NCBI RefSeq assembly: GCF_000688475.1
Contig: NZ_JIAN01000010.1
Coordinates: 1-64,000, forward strand
Reading direction: 5' to 3'
DNA length: 64,000 nt
DNA from: Cellulomonas sp. URHE0023
GTDB lineage: Bacteria > Actinomycetota > Actinomycetes > Actinomycetales > Cellulomonadaceae
This document shows positions 24,460-32,265 of this stretch, piece by piece. How positions within the stretch are numbered: position 1 is the stretch's first letter; every line of letters starts with the position of its first letter. The notes below the pieces were generated by a model that saw nothing but the letters and a program-made list of their open reading frames with translations, was not told the DNA's origin and made no database searches. The position numbers were made by a program, and so were the translations under genes.

Positions 24460-24615
24460 TCAGTCCTCGGTGACGTCCGCGCCCTCGGCCGGGTCGGTGG
24501 AGTGCTGCCTGGCGTCGGAACCCTCGTTCCCGGGCGGGGCGACATCGCCCTCGGCGGGCTCGGTCGTGTGCGCACGCATGTCGTCGTCAGGGACCGGTGG
24601 GGTGTTCGTGCTCAT
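24460..24615 (-). CDS. Small acidic disordered protein
   Basis: 51 residues, strongly acidic, with a loose internal repeat (TTEPAEGDVAP ... STDPAEGADVT). ATG at 24615 has an excellent GGAGGAGG site. Opening MSTNTPPVPDD resembles the 48-residue protein at 5577. Function unknown. Confidence 0.6.
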   Translation of the reverse strand: MSTNTPPVPDDDMRAHTTEPAEGDVAPPGNEGSDARQHSTDPAEGADVTED

Positions 24616-24726
24616 CGTTCTGCCTCCTCCGCGTGCGTCCGCAGCACGCTCGTTCTTCGACCGTACGCCGGTGGCGCCGTCCTGCACGGTGGCCTGGTCG
24701 CGGTCCCTCCCTCGATACAGTCAGGT

Positions 24727-25167
24727 ATGAGTGTCGTCGACCACCTCTCCCCGTTCTTCGGACGCTGGCAGGGCACCAACCGCCTGCGACTGATGCCCAC
24801 CGACGACTACCGGTCGTCGGTCGCCACGGCCACGGTCGGACCCACCGCGGGCCGCTTCGTCTCGATCGCCTACACCTGGTTCGACGGTGACGCTCCCCAG
24901 GACGGGCTCGTCCTGGTCGGCGGGTCATCCGACGACGCCGCTGCCGTCTGGGTGGACTCCTGGCACACGGGACAGACCTGGATGAGCTTCACGGGCCGTG
25001 TCGAGGACGACGAGCTGCGGCTGCTCGGGACGTACCCCGCCGACGAGGGACCCGACTGGGGCTGGCAGATCCGCGTCCAGCCTCGACGTGCGGTCCTCAC
25101 GATGCACAACATCGTGCCCGGGCGTGAGCCGTACCAGGTCGTCGAGCTCGCCCTGACTGCCGGCTGA
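24727..25167 (+). CDS. DUF1579-like protein
   Basis: 146 residues with a lipocalin-like beta pattern: FFGRWQGTNRLRLMPTDD, IAYTWFDGDAPQDGLVLVG, WVDSWHTGQTWMSFTG, WGWQIRVQPRRAVLTMHNI. These match the DUF1579 group found in many actinobacteria. No signal peptide. Biochemical role unknown. ATG at 24727; the longer in-frame extension reads as non-coding. A GTGGCG-N14-GGCCTGG sequence at 24671-24697 faintly resembles the shared stress promoter. Confidence 0.75.
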   Translation: MSVVDHLSPFFGRWQGTNRLRLMPTDDYRSSVATATVGPTAGRFVSIAYTWFDGDAPQDGLVLVGGSSDDAAAVWVDSWHTGQTWMSFTGRVEDDELRLLGTYPADEGPDWGWQIRVQPRRAVLTMHNIVPGREPYQVVELALTAG

Positions 25168-25181
25168 CCGGCGCGTAGCGC

Positions 25182-25514
25182 CTACTGATCGTCCTCCTCG
25201 TCCAGCTCCGCGATCTCGACCGCAATGGCCAGACCGTCCTCGATCTCGCCGGTCGCGGCCACGATCCGGGCGGTGCCCACGATCGGGGCGATCGCCGCCA
25301 GCACCCCACGGACCTGGTCGGCGTCGATCCCGACGTCGCTCGCCACACCGAGGTTGGCCGCGTAGGAGAACGCCGGGGCGTCGACCGCGACCAGCGCGGC
25401 GAGCCGGACGAGCATGAGCGTGCCGACGTCCAGGCTGCTGGCCGCAGCGAGCGAGTCCGCCGTCATGGTTGCCAACAGGTCCAGGACCGGGGTGTCGCTC
25501 GCTTCGTCAGACAC
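25182..25514 (-). CDS. Carboxymuconolactone decarboxylase (CMD)-like protein
   Basis: 110 residues, helical, with LAALVAVDAPAFSYAANL and LAAIAPIVGTARIVAATG, which match the actinobacterial CMD/AhpD-like group. The catalytic CxxC of AhpD is absent (no cysteine in the protein), so peroxidase activity is unlikely. Acidic C-terminus. Lies 78 bp downstream of two ANTAR regulators on the same strand, suggesting a shared operon. Start ATG 25514 with AAGGAGAAG. Confidence 0.65.
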   Translation of the reverse strand: MSDEASDTPVLDLLATMTADSLAAASSLDVGTLMLVRLAALVAVDAPAFSYAANLGVASDVGIDADQVRGVLAAIAPIVGTARIVAATGEIEDGLAIAVEIAELDEEDDQ

Positions 25515-25592
25515 GGTCTTCTCCTTGCTGTGTCGTCTGTCTCGTGGAACCGGGGCCGGTTGACGCCCCCGGACGGTCGCTCGACGGACTCC

Positions 25593-26291
25593 CTACCGGG
25601 TCTGCGCGGCGCGGAGCACGTCCGACGCCACCTGGGCCAGGGTGGCTCGACGGGTGCGGGAAAGTCGGACGAGCTCCTCATAGGCGGAACCCATGTCCAG
25701 CCCCTGCTGGAACGCGAGGACTCCCTTCGCCTGCTCGATGACCACCCGGCCGTCGAGCGCTGCGGACATCCGTTCCGCGAGGACCTCCTCCGCGACGACC
25801 TCGGGCTGCAGGATCGCGAGCGTCGCGTAGTCGGCGAAGTTCTGGGCGAGCGCAGCCGACGTGGCGCTGAGCTCCGCGGCCTCGACCGAGAAGAGGTTCA
25901 ACCCACCCAGCGCCCTGCCTCGCCAGACCATCGGGAACGCGTGCACGGCGAGGAACCCGGCGTCGAGGATCGCCTGGCCCACGTCGGGCCAGCGGCCCAG
26001 GATGTCGTCTCGGCCGATCCCGTGCGTCGCCTGGCCCGTGTTGCACGCGTCGACGCACGGGCCTACCTCCGTCTGCACCTGGAAGAGCTCGAGCGCGCTC
26101 ACCTTGTGCGAGGTCGAGCTCAGGAGGTCGAAGGCGCCGCCCGGCAGGCGGACGAGGAATGCGCCGGCGTCGGCAGGCACGAACTCGGCGGCATCCTGGA
26201 CGAGCTGAGCGAGGATCGTGGTCGTGTCGTGCTCCTGGACGAGGCTGGCGGCCACGTCGGCCAGCGCCTGCGTCGAGCTTCGCGTCGTCAT
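25593..26291 (-). CDS. GAF-ANTAR RNA-binding antiterminator-type regulator (1)
   Basis: 232 residues. GAF domain about 10-160 (ADAGAFLVRLPGGAFDLLSS; GPCVDACNTGQ; WRGRALGGLNLFS) as ligand or redox sensor; ANTAR three-helix domain about 168-230 (ALDGRVVIEQAKGVLAFQQG ... AYEELVRLSRTRRATLAQVA). ANTAR domains bind paired hexaloop RNA hairpins and cause antitermination. A cysteine pair (CVDAC) could make the GAF domain redox-sensitive. ATG overlaps the stop of the next GAF-ANTAR gene upstream, so the two are coupled. Confidence 0.9.
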   Translation of the reverse strand: MTTRSSTQALADVAASLVQEHDTTTILAQLVQDAAEFVPADAGAFLVRLPGGAFDLLSSTSHKVSALELFQVQTEVGPCVDACNTGQATHGIGRDDILGRWPDVGQAILDAGFLAVHAFPMVWRGRALGGLNLFSVEAAELSATSAALAQNFADYATLAILQPEVVAEEVLAERMSAALDGRVVIEQAKGVLAFQQGLDMGSAYEELVRLSRTRRATLAQVASDVLRAAQTR

Positions 26292-27034
26292 GTCTCCTCG
26301 TTCCCACTGCTGTCCTGCGGGCGGGTCTCGTCCTGGAAGACGTCCTGCTCCCCTGGTCTGAAGTCGAGTCGTCGCTCCACGACCTCGATGGCGATCGCGT
26401 CGAGGGTGGTGGCCTCGGCGAACGCGTGCGCGCGGAGGATGGCGAGGGCGTCGTCCGGCTCGATGGCCAGCTGAGCCACCGTCATCCCGACCGCTTGGTG
26501 CACCCGAGCCCGGTCGGACCACTTCGCGAACCGGCCGCCGGCATCAGGTGACGAGTCGTCGAGCAGCGCAGCACCGACGGCGTCTGCGAGGAACTGCGCG
26601 TCCTCGACGCTGTACAGCAGGTCGCCGCTCACTCTGTAGAGGGTGATCACGCCGATCGTCGCGCCCCCTGGGTGCATGGGGATCGCCCAGACGGTCACCG
26701 GCCCGGCGATGTCCCCCGCGAGCTCGGTGAACATGGGGAACGGGCCGCCTTGAATCCCGTCGACGTGCGCGACGACCGCCGTGCCCCGGCGGTAGGCGTC
26801 CTGCCCGGGACCCTCCCCCAGGACGTCCTGAAGATCCTCGATACGGGCCGATGTGCCGTTCGACGAGTCCAACGTCAGCCGCTCCGGCAGCGTCGACGCG
26901 AGCGTGATGGCACCGCCGTCCGCACCGAGGACCTCGACGCAGGCCCGGCACAACCGCTCCGGCAGCGGCAGGTTCGCGGGAGCGCGTGCGGTCGTGGCGG
27001 CGAGCGCGGCAAGCACCGTGGCACGTGCGTTCAC
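26288..27034 (-). CDS. GAF-ANTAR RNA-binding antiterminator-type regulator (2)
   Basis: 248 residues. GAF domain about 10-165 (CRACVEVLGADGGAITL; GEGPGQDAYRRG; TVWAIPMHPGGATIGVITLY) and ANTAR about 175-230 (WSDRARVHQAVGMTVAQLAIEPDDALAILRAHAFAEATTL). The GTG at 27034 follows AGAGGG; an upstream in-frame extension looks non-coding. First gene of the ANTAR-ANTAR-CMD operon. Together with the regulators at 29776 and 30850 it makes four ANTAR genes within 6 kb. Confidence 0.87.
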   Translation of the reverse strand: MNARATVLAALAATTARAPANLPLPERLCRACVEVLGADGGAITLASTLPERLTLDSSNGTSARIEDLQDVLGEGPGQDAYRRGTAVVAHVDGIQGGPFPMFTELAGDIAGPVTVWAIPMHPGGATIGVITLYRVSGDLLYSVEDAQFLADAVGAALLDDSSPDAGGRFAKWSDRARVHQAVGMTVAQLAIEPDDALAILRAHAFAEATTLDAIAIEVVERRLDFRPGEQDVFQDETRPQDSSGNEET

Positions 27035-27210
27035 CGTCCGCAACCCTCTGAAGTGACCATCAGCCAATCTTCCACCAGATCCGCTCGTTGAGCCGGTCGC
27101 AGCGCCCGTGGCGATGCATCTGGTGCCGACCCGTCCGGGGGGCCGCTCGCCGCCTCGCCTCCCGGGTGGTCCCGAGGAAGACTCGTGGCGGACGGAGGAG
27201 GGAAGCGCTG

Positions 27211-28197
27211 ATGGTGCACCGGACGGACCGAGAGCCACTCCCGGACCTCGTGCGACCGATGCTCGCGGTGCCGGGCGAGCTCCCTGGCGTCGAGACGGGC
27301 TGGGCCTACGAGATGAAGTGGGACGGCGTCCGCGCTGTCGCCTACGTCGCTGCAGGACGCGTCCGGCTGATGTCCCGCAACGACCTCGACATCACCCGGT
27401 CCTACCCCGAGGTCGCGGCGCTCGGCGAGCAGCTCGGATCGACGTCCGCGGTTCTCGACGGCGAGCTCGTGGCCTTCGACGCAGGTGGCGCGCCCGACTT
27501 CGGCCGGCTCCAGCGACGCATGCACGTCGCGGACGCGAGCGCTGCTCGTCGCCTCGCGCGGGACGTGCCGGTCGTGTACCTGGTGTTCGACGTGCTCCAC
27601 CTCGACGGGCGGTCGACCGTCGGGCTTCCCTACGACGAGCGCCGCCGACTTCTCACAGGGCTCGGGCTGGCAGGAGGCTCGTGGCAGACACCCCCCTCCT
27701 TCGACGGGCCCGGCGCCGACGTTCTCGCGGCGAGCAGGGCGAACCGGCTCGAGGGTGTCCTGGCCAAGAAGCGGTCGGCACCGTACCGCCCGGGCGCCCG
27801 GTCCCCGGACTGGACGAAGATCAAGCACGTCCGGATGCAGGAGGTGGTTGTCGCGGGGTGGCGCCCCGGCCAGGGAAGCCGCGCCGAGACGATCGGCTCG
27901 CTCGTGCTCGGCGTCCACGAGGACGGCCGGCTCCTACCGGCGGGCCGTGTGGGCACCGGGTTCACGAGGTCGTCGCTCGATCAGCTGCTGGCGCAGCTCA
28001 CGCCGCTGGAGGTCGCAGCATCCCCTTTCCGCGAGCACCTGCCGGCCGCCGAGTCGCGCGGGGTCCACTGGGTGCGCCCGGTGGTCGTCGGCGAGGTGGC
28101 CTTCACCGAGTGGACGAGCGACGGCCGGCTGCGCCACCCGGCCTGGCGCGGTCTGCGCCCCGACAAGCGCGCAGGAGACGTCACCCGAGAGGAGTGA
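27211..28197 (+). CDS. ATP-dependent DNA ligase, stand-alone LigD/LigC-type
   Basis: 328 residues. Adenylation motif KWDG with Lys36 as nucleotidyl acceptor, then motif III (LVFDVLHLDG), motif IV (LEGVLAKKR) and motif V (WTKIKH). The C-terminal OB domain runs about 215-320 (VVAGWRPGQGSRAETIGSLVLG). It matches the ligase domain of the NHEJ enzyme LigD but lacks polymerase and phosphoesterase domains, as in mycobacterial LigC. No Ku gene is in the window. ATG at 27211 with GGAGGAGGGAAG upstream. Likely role is repair or gap sealing. Confidence 0.9.
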   Translation: MVHRTDREPLPDLVRPMLAVPGELPGVETGWAYEMKWDGVRAVAYVAAGRVRLMSRNDLDITRSYPEVAALGEQLGSTSAVLDGELVAFDAGGAPDFGRLQRRMHVADASAARRLARDVPVVYLVFDVLHLDGRSTVGLPYDERRRLLTGLGLAGGSWQTPPSFDGPGADVLAASRANRLEGVLAKKRSAPYRPGARSPDWTKIKHVRMQEVVVAGWRPGQGSRAETIGSLVLGVHEDGRLLPAGRVGTGFTRSSLDQLLAQLTPLEVAASPFREHLPAAESRGVHWVRPVVVGEVAFTEWTSDGRLRHPAWRGLRPDKRAGDVTREE

Positions 28198-28199
28198 GC

Positions 28200-28565
28200 T
28201 CAGTCGTCCCAGGGCGGAGTCTCCTGCAGCTTCGCGTAGTACTTCGCCAGGTGGCTCTTGATGCGGTCGCGATCCTTGTCCGGGACGTCCACCCCACCGC
28301 GGGAGCCCTGCATCACCGCGGCCGCCGCGAAGACTCCCCGCGGCACGGCCTCGAGCCTGCCGTCCACGACGTCCGCGATGAGCAGCTTGTAGGCGGTGAA
28401 GTTCTCCTTGGCCTCGGCGTCGTACCAGACGTGCGCGTCGCGGTACTTCTCGTTCGGCTCGTCCGTCGCCTTGGCCCATTCCCGGACCCGCTTCTCGGCG
28501 GCGGCGCCGTCCCACGCACGGTCGCGGTCGGCCAGGGGAAGGTCCCCGAATGCGGTCACAGCCAT
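28200..28565 (-). CDS. Stand-alone phage prohead-protease-associated domain protein
   Basis: 121 residues. The order AWDGAAAEKRVREWA, then HVWYDAEAKENFTAYKLLIADVVDGRLEAVPRGVFAAAAVMQG, then KYYAKLQETPPW is the conserved tail seen in phage head-maturation/protease-region proteins. Here it is a complete gene with its own GGGAGGAAG ribosome site and no phage neighbours, so it looks domesticated. It starts 13 bp after the F420 oxidoreductase stop and is probably cotranscribed. Function unknown. Confidence 0.6.
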   Translation of the reverse strand: MAVTAFGDLPLADRDRAWDGAAAEKRVREWAKATDEPNEKYRDAHVWYDAEAKENFTAYKLLIADVVDGRLEAVPRGVFAAAAVMQGSRGGVDVPDKDRDRIKSHLAKYYAKLQETPPWDD

Positions 28566-28578
28566 GACGCTTCCTCCC

Positions 28579-29565
28579 TCAGCTCGTGGGTGCTGCGCTG
28601 CGCAGGCGCTCGAGCAGCGGCCCAGCGGCCTTCTCCAGGAACTCGTCCTGGCCCTCGTCACCGACCTGGACGATCGCGACGTCGGTGAACCCGGCCTCCC
28701 AGTACGGGGACACGGACTCGACGATCGCGTCGAGGTCCGGACCGCAGGCGATCTGCTCCGCGACGTCCTCGGGCCGCACGAACTGGCTCGCGGCCTCGAA
28801 CGCCTCGGTCGTCGGCAGGTCGGCGTTCACCTTCCAGCCGCCCGCGAACCAGCGGAACTGCTCGTGGGCGCGGGCCACCGCCCGGTCCTTGTCGCGGTCC
28901 CAGCTGATCGGGACCTGACCGATCTTCCGTGTCTCGGGCAGCGCGTCACCGCGCGCGTCGTCCCACGCCCGGACGGCGTCGGCATCCGGCTCGACGGCCA
29001 CGAGATGGTCGGCGAGCGTCGCGAACCGGGCGATCGAGTCAGGTCCGGACACGGCCGCGCCGATCTGGATCGGCTCGTCAGGCAGGTCCCAGACCTTCGC
29101 CGAGTCCACCTGGAAGTAGTTCCCCGCGTAGTTCACGCGGTCGCCCGTCAGCAGGGCACGGATGATCTCCACGGCCTCCTCGAGCAGGTCGTGGCGCTCA
29201 CCGACCGCGGGCCAGCGCTCGCCGACCACGTGCTCGTTGAGGTTCTCCCCCGCGCCGACGTTGAGCTGGAACCGACCGTCGGAGAGCACCCCGAGCGTCG
29301 CGGCCTTCTGCGCGACGACGGCTGGGTGGTACCGCAGGGTCGGACAGGTCACGTAGGTCATCAGCTCCACCGACTGCGTCGCCTGCGCGACGGCGCCCAG
29401 CAACGACCAGGCGTACGGTGCATGACCCTGCGCGTCCAGCCAGGGGAAGTAGTGGTCGCTGGCCACCTCGAAGTCGAACCCGAGGCGCTCAGCGGCGATG
29501 GAGTAGCGGACCAGGTCCTTCGGTCCGGACTGCTCGGTCATCAGCGTGTAGCCAAATCGTGTCAC
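28579..29565 (-). CDS. F420-dependent LLM-class oxidoreductase (TIGR03557/FGD-like)
   Basis: 328 residues, bacterial luciferase-like TIM barrel. The N-terminus TRFGYTLMTEQSGPKDLV is characteristic of the TIGR03557 group related to F420-dependent glucose-6-phosphate dehydrogenase. ASDHYFPW and NVGAGENLNEHVVG (F420-phosphate binding) follow. Transfers hydride between F420 and an unknown substrate. GTG at 29565 has no clear ribosome site, so the transcript may be leaderless. Divergent from the ANTAR gene at 29776. Confidence 0.88.
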   Translation of the reverse strand: MTRFGYTLMTEQSGPKDLVRYSIAAERLGFDFEVASDHYFPWLDAQGHAPYAWSLLGAVAQATQSVELMTYVTCPTLRYHPAVVAQKAATLGVLSDGRFQLNVGAGENLNEHVVGERWPAVGERHDLLEEAVEIIRALLTGDRVNYAGNYFQVDSAKVWDLPDEPIQIGAAVSGPDSIARFATLADHLVAVEPDADAVRAWDDARGDALPETRKIGQVPISWDRDKDRAVARAHEQFRWFAGGWKVNADLPTTEAFEAASQFVRPEDVAEQIACGPDLDAIVESVSPYWEAGFTDVAIVQVGDEGQDEFLEKAAGPLLERLRSAAPTS

Positions 29566-29660
29566 CGATCGACGGTCGCACCCGCGCCGTGAACGCGCAT
29601 CCGCAGCGGTCGCGGACCGCTCGCGCAGCGGTGCCGCTCGGCTTCCGAGCCGCACGCGGG

Positions 29661-29698
29661 ACCCGGGTGGCGTACCGTCGAACTTTGGCCGAGCAGGC
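29661..29698 (+). promoter_or_regulatory. Weak candidate copy D of the shared promoter
   Basis: ACCCGGGTGGCG, 14 nt, GGCCGAGCAGGC: each block matches the A/B/C copies at about 8 of 12 positions with identical spacing, 78 bp before the GAF-ANTAR gene at 29776. No leader hairpin follows. In such GC-rich sequence this could be chance. Confidence 0.3.
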
Positions 29699-29775
29699 GC
29701 TCGGCGCACCTGCACAGAGCGCGGCAGTGGGCACAAGAGAGGACCGTGCTCCAGCACGACGGAAGGCGATCGACG

Positions 29776-30525
29776 ATGGACGACACCCGCACGATGGACG
29801 ACATTCGCACGGCCGCGATCACCGCGCTCCAGGACGTCCTGCTCGACACGGCCGGCATCGAGGAGTTCCTCGAAGGCGTTGCCCGGGCCGCGGCCCAGCG
29901 CGTCGGGTCTGCGACCTCCGCAACCATCACGCTCCGCCGTGACGGCCGTGCCACGTTGGTAGCGGCGAGCGACCCGCGCGCAGCCGAGTGCGACCTGATC
30001 GAGTACGCCGCCGCCGAGGGTCCCTGCCTGAGCTCGATCGATCTCGGGCAGACCGTTCACGTCCCCGATCTCGCGCGGGAGACCCGCTGGCCGGCCTGGC
30101 GAGAGGCCAGCCAGCAGCACGGGTACTCCTCGGCGGCTGCCCTCCCCCGGCCCGTGCGCCCGGGTGCCGACATCGCCTTGAACCTGTACTCCACGGAGTC
30201 GAACGCGTGGGACGAGGCCGCAGTCGTGGTCGCCGACATCTACGCGGACGAGGTCGCCCGTGCCATGACCCTCAGCCTGCGCGCCGCCGATCAGGCGGAG
30301 CTGAACGCCGACCTGCGGGCCGCGCTCGTCTCACGCGCCGTGATCGACCAGGCGATCGGCGTCATCATGGCCGAGAACCGCTGCTCCGTCGAGGACGCAA
30401 TGTCGATCCTGCGCAGCGCGTCCCGGCACCGCAAGGTCAAGCTCCGAGAGGTTGCGGCCGCCATCATCGAGGGCGTCACGGGGCGCGCTCCCAGCGAGGC
30501 GGACACCTTCCAGGAGCGCGCCTAG
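29776..30525 (+). CDS. GAF-ANTAR RNA-binding antiterminator-type regulator (3)
   Basis: 249 residues. GAF domain about 20-165 (SATSATITLRRDGRATLVAA; AEGPCLSSIDLGQTVHVPDL; RPGADIALNLYS) and ANTAR about 180-238 (LVSRAVIDQAIGVIMAENRCSVEDAMSILRSASRHRKVKLREVA), the latter close to the M. tuberculosis/Enterococcus ANTAR consensus. ATG at 29776 with GGAAGG; GTG 29746 would add ten residues without a better site. The stop at 30525 is immediately followed by promoter copy C. Confidence 0.9.
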   Translation: MDDTRTMDDIRTAAITALQDVLLDTAGIEEFLEGVARAAAQRVGSATSATITLRRDGRATLVAASDPRAAECDLIEYAAAEGPCLSSIDLGQTVHVPDLARETRWPAWREASQQHGYSSAAALPRPVRPGADIALNLYSTESNAWDEAAVVVADIYADEVARAMTLSLRAADQAELNADLRAALVSRAVIDQAIGVIMAENRCSVEDAMSILRSASRHRKVKLREVAAAIIEGVTGRAPSEADTFQERA

Positions 30526-30526
30526 C

Positions 30527-30564
30527 GTTCGAGTGGCGCCCGACCTGAGGGTGGCCTAGCCTCC
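30527..30564 (+). promoter_or_regulatory. Shared two-block promoter, copy C (PAS-ANTAR gene)
   Basis: GTTCGAGTGGCG (30527-30538), 14 nt, GGCCTAGCCTCC (30553-30564). It begins 2 bp after the upstream stop and drives a roughly 270-nt leader to the gene at 30850. The 324-bp gap 30526-30849 contains no credible gene, only this element and the hairpin. A GTTT-N15-GGGTT sequence at 30578-30600 could be an additional SigB-type promoter. Confidence 0.65.
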
Positions 30565-30598
30565 GATCTGCTGGACGTTTCACGGTCCGGCACAGGGG

Positions 30599-30622
30599 TT
30601 CGGGACAGGAAGCGTCGCCGGA
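30599..30622 (+). ncRNA. Conserved leader hairpin, copy C
   Basis: TTCGG-GAC (30599-30606), loop AGGAAGC, GTC, bulged G (30617), CCGGA (30618-30622). Relative to copies A and B the outer pair is U-A as in A (C-G in B) and the second is U-G (C-G in A and B), so pairing is kept while the sequence changes. Confidence 0.55.
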
Positions 30623-30849
30623 CGTAGGCCACGGTGCTCACCCCCGTGCGCACCGCCGAGCGAGGTCGCGAGGCACCACGGCAAGCGACGCCCGACGAGA
30701 GCGGTCGCCGACCCGAGCCTGGCGGTACCGGCACCTGACCGCGCGTGTCCTCACGCGGCCGGTCGTCCCGATGCGATGCCACATGGCTCGCACCCGCGGG
30801 TCACAGGCACCTCACCAGGCGACCTGCGGGCGACAAGGAGGAAGCCACG

Positions 30850-31584
30850 ATGAACCCCGACATGGCACTGTCGGCCACGAAGACGGCTCCGGCCGCGCCG
30901 ACCGGTCGCATGAGCATCGAGCCCGGGAACGAGCGATGGTCGTGGTCGGACGGGATGTTCGCCCTGCACGGCATGGAGCCCGGTGAGGTCGTCCCGACCC
31001 CGGCGCTCTTCCTGCGACACGTGCACCCCGACGACCGTCCGCTCGTCGAGCACGTCTTCAACGCGGGGCGGTTCGAGCCGACGGGTTGCGAGTACCGCCT
31101 GGTCGACCTGGGCGGCAAGACCCGGACCGTGACGCTGGCCGTCGACTCCCTCGTCGACGGCACCGTGACCGGTCTGCTCGTCGACGTCACGTCGTCCCGG
31201 AACCGGGCGATCGCCGACGGCGTGAACGCCCAGCTCGCGCTCGCACTGGAGTCCCGGTCCGTCATCGACCAGGCCAAGGGTGTCTTGATGTCCGGGTTCG
31301 GCGTGGACAGCGAGCTCGCCTTCGCGTGCCTGTCCCTGATCTCCCAGCACCGCAACATACGGCTGCGGGTCATCGCCGAGGAGATCCGCGACGCAGCAGC
31401 AGCAGGTCACCACCTCAGCGGACCACTCCTGACGCAGATCGAGGCGACGCTCGGCATCCTCGCGGCGCGCGCTGCGGTGCCGACCATCCATCGGTCCCGG
31501 ACCGAGTCGTCCGGCGAGTCGTCCCCGCAGCCTCGCGTCTCGTCCCCACGGCGTGGCGTCGAGTCGTCGCAACGCTCCGCCTGA
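30850..31584 (+). CDS. PAS-ANTAR RNA-binding regulator
   Basis: 244 residues. PAS fold about 25-115 (WSWSDGMFALHGMEPGEVVPT, FLRHVHPDDRPLVEHV, CEYRLVDLGGKTRTVTLAVDS), then ANTAR about 130-190 (LALALESRSVIDQAKGVLMSGFGVDSELAFACLSLISQHRNIRLR). Ser/Arg-rich C-terminal tail. ATG at 30850 follows AAGGAGG, the best ribosome site in the area. Long leader with the shared promoter and hairpin, so this regulator belongs to the same regulon as the two envelope-stress clusters and could act on it or on itself. Confidence 0.9.
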   Translation: MNPDMALSATKTAPAAPTGRMSIEPGNERWSWSDGMFALHGMEPGEVVPTPALFLRHVHPDDRPLVEHVFNAGRFEPTGCEYRLVDLGGKTRTVTLAVDSLVDGTVTGLLVDVTSSRNRAIADGVNAQLALALESRSVIDQAKGVLMSGFGVDSELAFACLSLISQHRNIRLRVIAEEIRDAAAAGHHLSGPLLTQIEATLGILAARAAVPTIHRSRTESSGESSPQPRVSSPRRGVESSQRSA

Positions 31585-31722
31585 GGCAGGGCTCCGCCTG
31601 AAGCAGGAGGCAGCAGTGCTCCGCCTGAGGCAGGCGGAGCGGTGCTGCGCGTGAGGCAGGCCGCAGCGGTTGGGCCTGAGGCAGGCCGCAGCGGTTGGGC
31701 CTGAGGCAGGCCGCAGCGGTTG
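31580..31722 (+). repeat. Decaying tandem repeat after the PAS-ANTAR gene
   Basis: Core CCTGAGGCAGG (itself a small dyad, CCTG/CAGG) occurs at 31580, 31597 (one change), 31624, 31650 (one change), 31675 and 31700. The last three copies are 25-bp tandem units (31648-31672, 31673-31697, 31698-31722), two of them identical. The first copy spans the stop codon of the regulator. The period is not a multiple of three and the region is non-coding. Confidence 0.85.
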
Positions 31723-32034
31723 GCGACGTCGGCCGTCCGGGAAGCCGCGGGGCGGGCGGAGTGACCTGCTGCTCGCCGGCACGAGGCTTCCAGCACGTCC
31801 CACGCGGGGGCTCTCGCCTGCCGTCCACCGCCCGCCCCGCAGCCTCGGTCTGGAGCACGTGCTCCCGTAGCGACGCTGCTGGACCTTCACGTTGCTAGAC
31901 CGTCGAGCGGCTCCCCGGGGGTGGCGACGACGAACGAGCAGCCGCCTGTGGCGCAGGCGCCTTCTCCACCCGCTCACCGGATCGTCGCGCAACTCGTCCT
32001 CGCTCGCAACGGCGGGGCCAGCATCCGCGTGGCC

Positions 32035-32187
32035 GTCCGCGTGGCGGGTCGACGTCGCCTAGCGGGTGGACGTCCGCGTGGAGGGTGGACGTCCGCGTGG
32101 CGGGCGGACGTCCGCGTGGCGGGCGGACGTCCGAGTGGCGGGCGGACGTCCGAGTGGCGGGCCGGACGTCCGAGTGGCGGGCCGGAC
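32035..32187 (+). repeat. Tandem array of eight 18-20 bp units ending in promoter B
   Basis: Units begin at 32035, 32054, 32072, 32091, 32110, 32129, 32148 and 32168 (lengths 19, 18, 19, 19, 19, 19, 20, 20). The usual unit is GTCCG-A/C-GTGGCGGGCGGAC; each junction makes the palindrome GGACGTCC. The last unit is block 1 of promoter B, so the upstream promoter element has been amplified. The rest of the gap (31723-32034 and 32266-32450) shows no gene or other clear element. Confidence 0.85.
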
Positions 32188-32205
32188 CGACGCGGCCTAA
32201 CGTCC
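32168..32205 (+). promoter_or_regulatory. Shared two-block promoter, copy B (stress cluster 2)
   Basis: GTCCGAGTGGCG (32168-32179), 14 nt, GGCCTAACGTCC (32194-32205). Same layout as copies A and C. Lies 246-283 bp before the first gene of cluster 2 and directly abuts the tandem array of its own upstream block. Confidence 0.65.
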
Positions 32206-32241
32206 GAAGGAGCCGCCGCGACCGGTCGGCTGGAACGTCGC

Positions 32242-32265
32242 CCCGGGACAGGACACGTCGCCGGG
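32242..32265 (+). ncRNA. Conserved leader hairpin, copy B
   Basis: CCCGG-GAC (32242-32249), loop AGGACAC, GTC, bulged G (32260), CCGGG (32261-32265). A second hairpin (GGGGTG-CCCA-CACCCC) follows at about 32280-32295 and an equivalent GC hairpin occurs after copy A, followed in both by ACACCCC-CGGAC. Confidence 0.55.

Noticed and set aside
24671..24702. GTGGCG-N14-GGCCTGGTC, a possible fifth copy of the shared promoter
   Set aside because: Only the most GC-rich part of each block matches; likely chance in this base composition, and no leader hairpin follows.
25170..25182. GGCGC-GTA-GCGCC hairpin between convergent genes
   Set aside because: Five base pairs and a 3-nt loop are too weak to call a terminator here.
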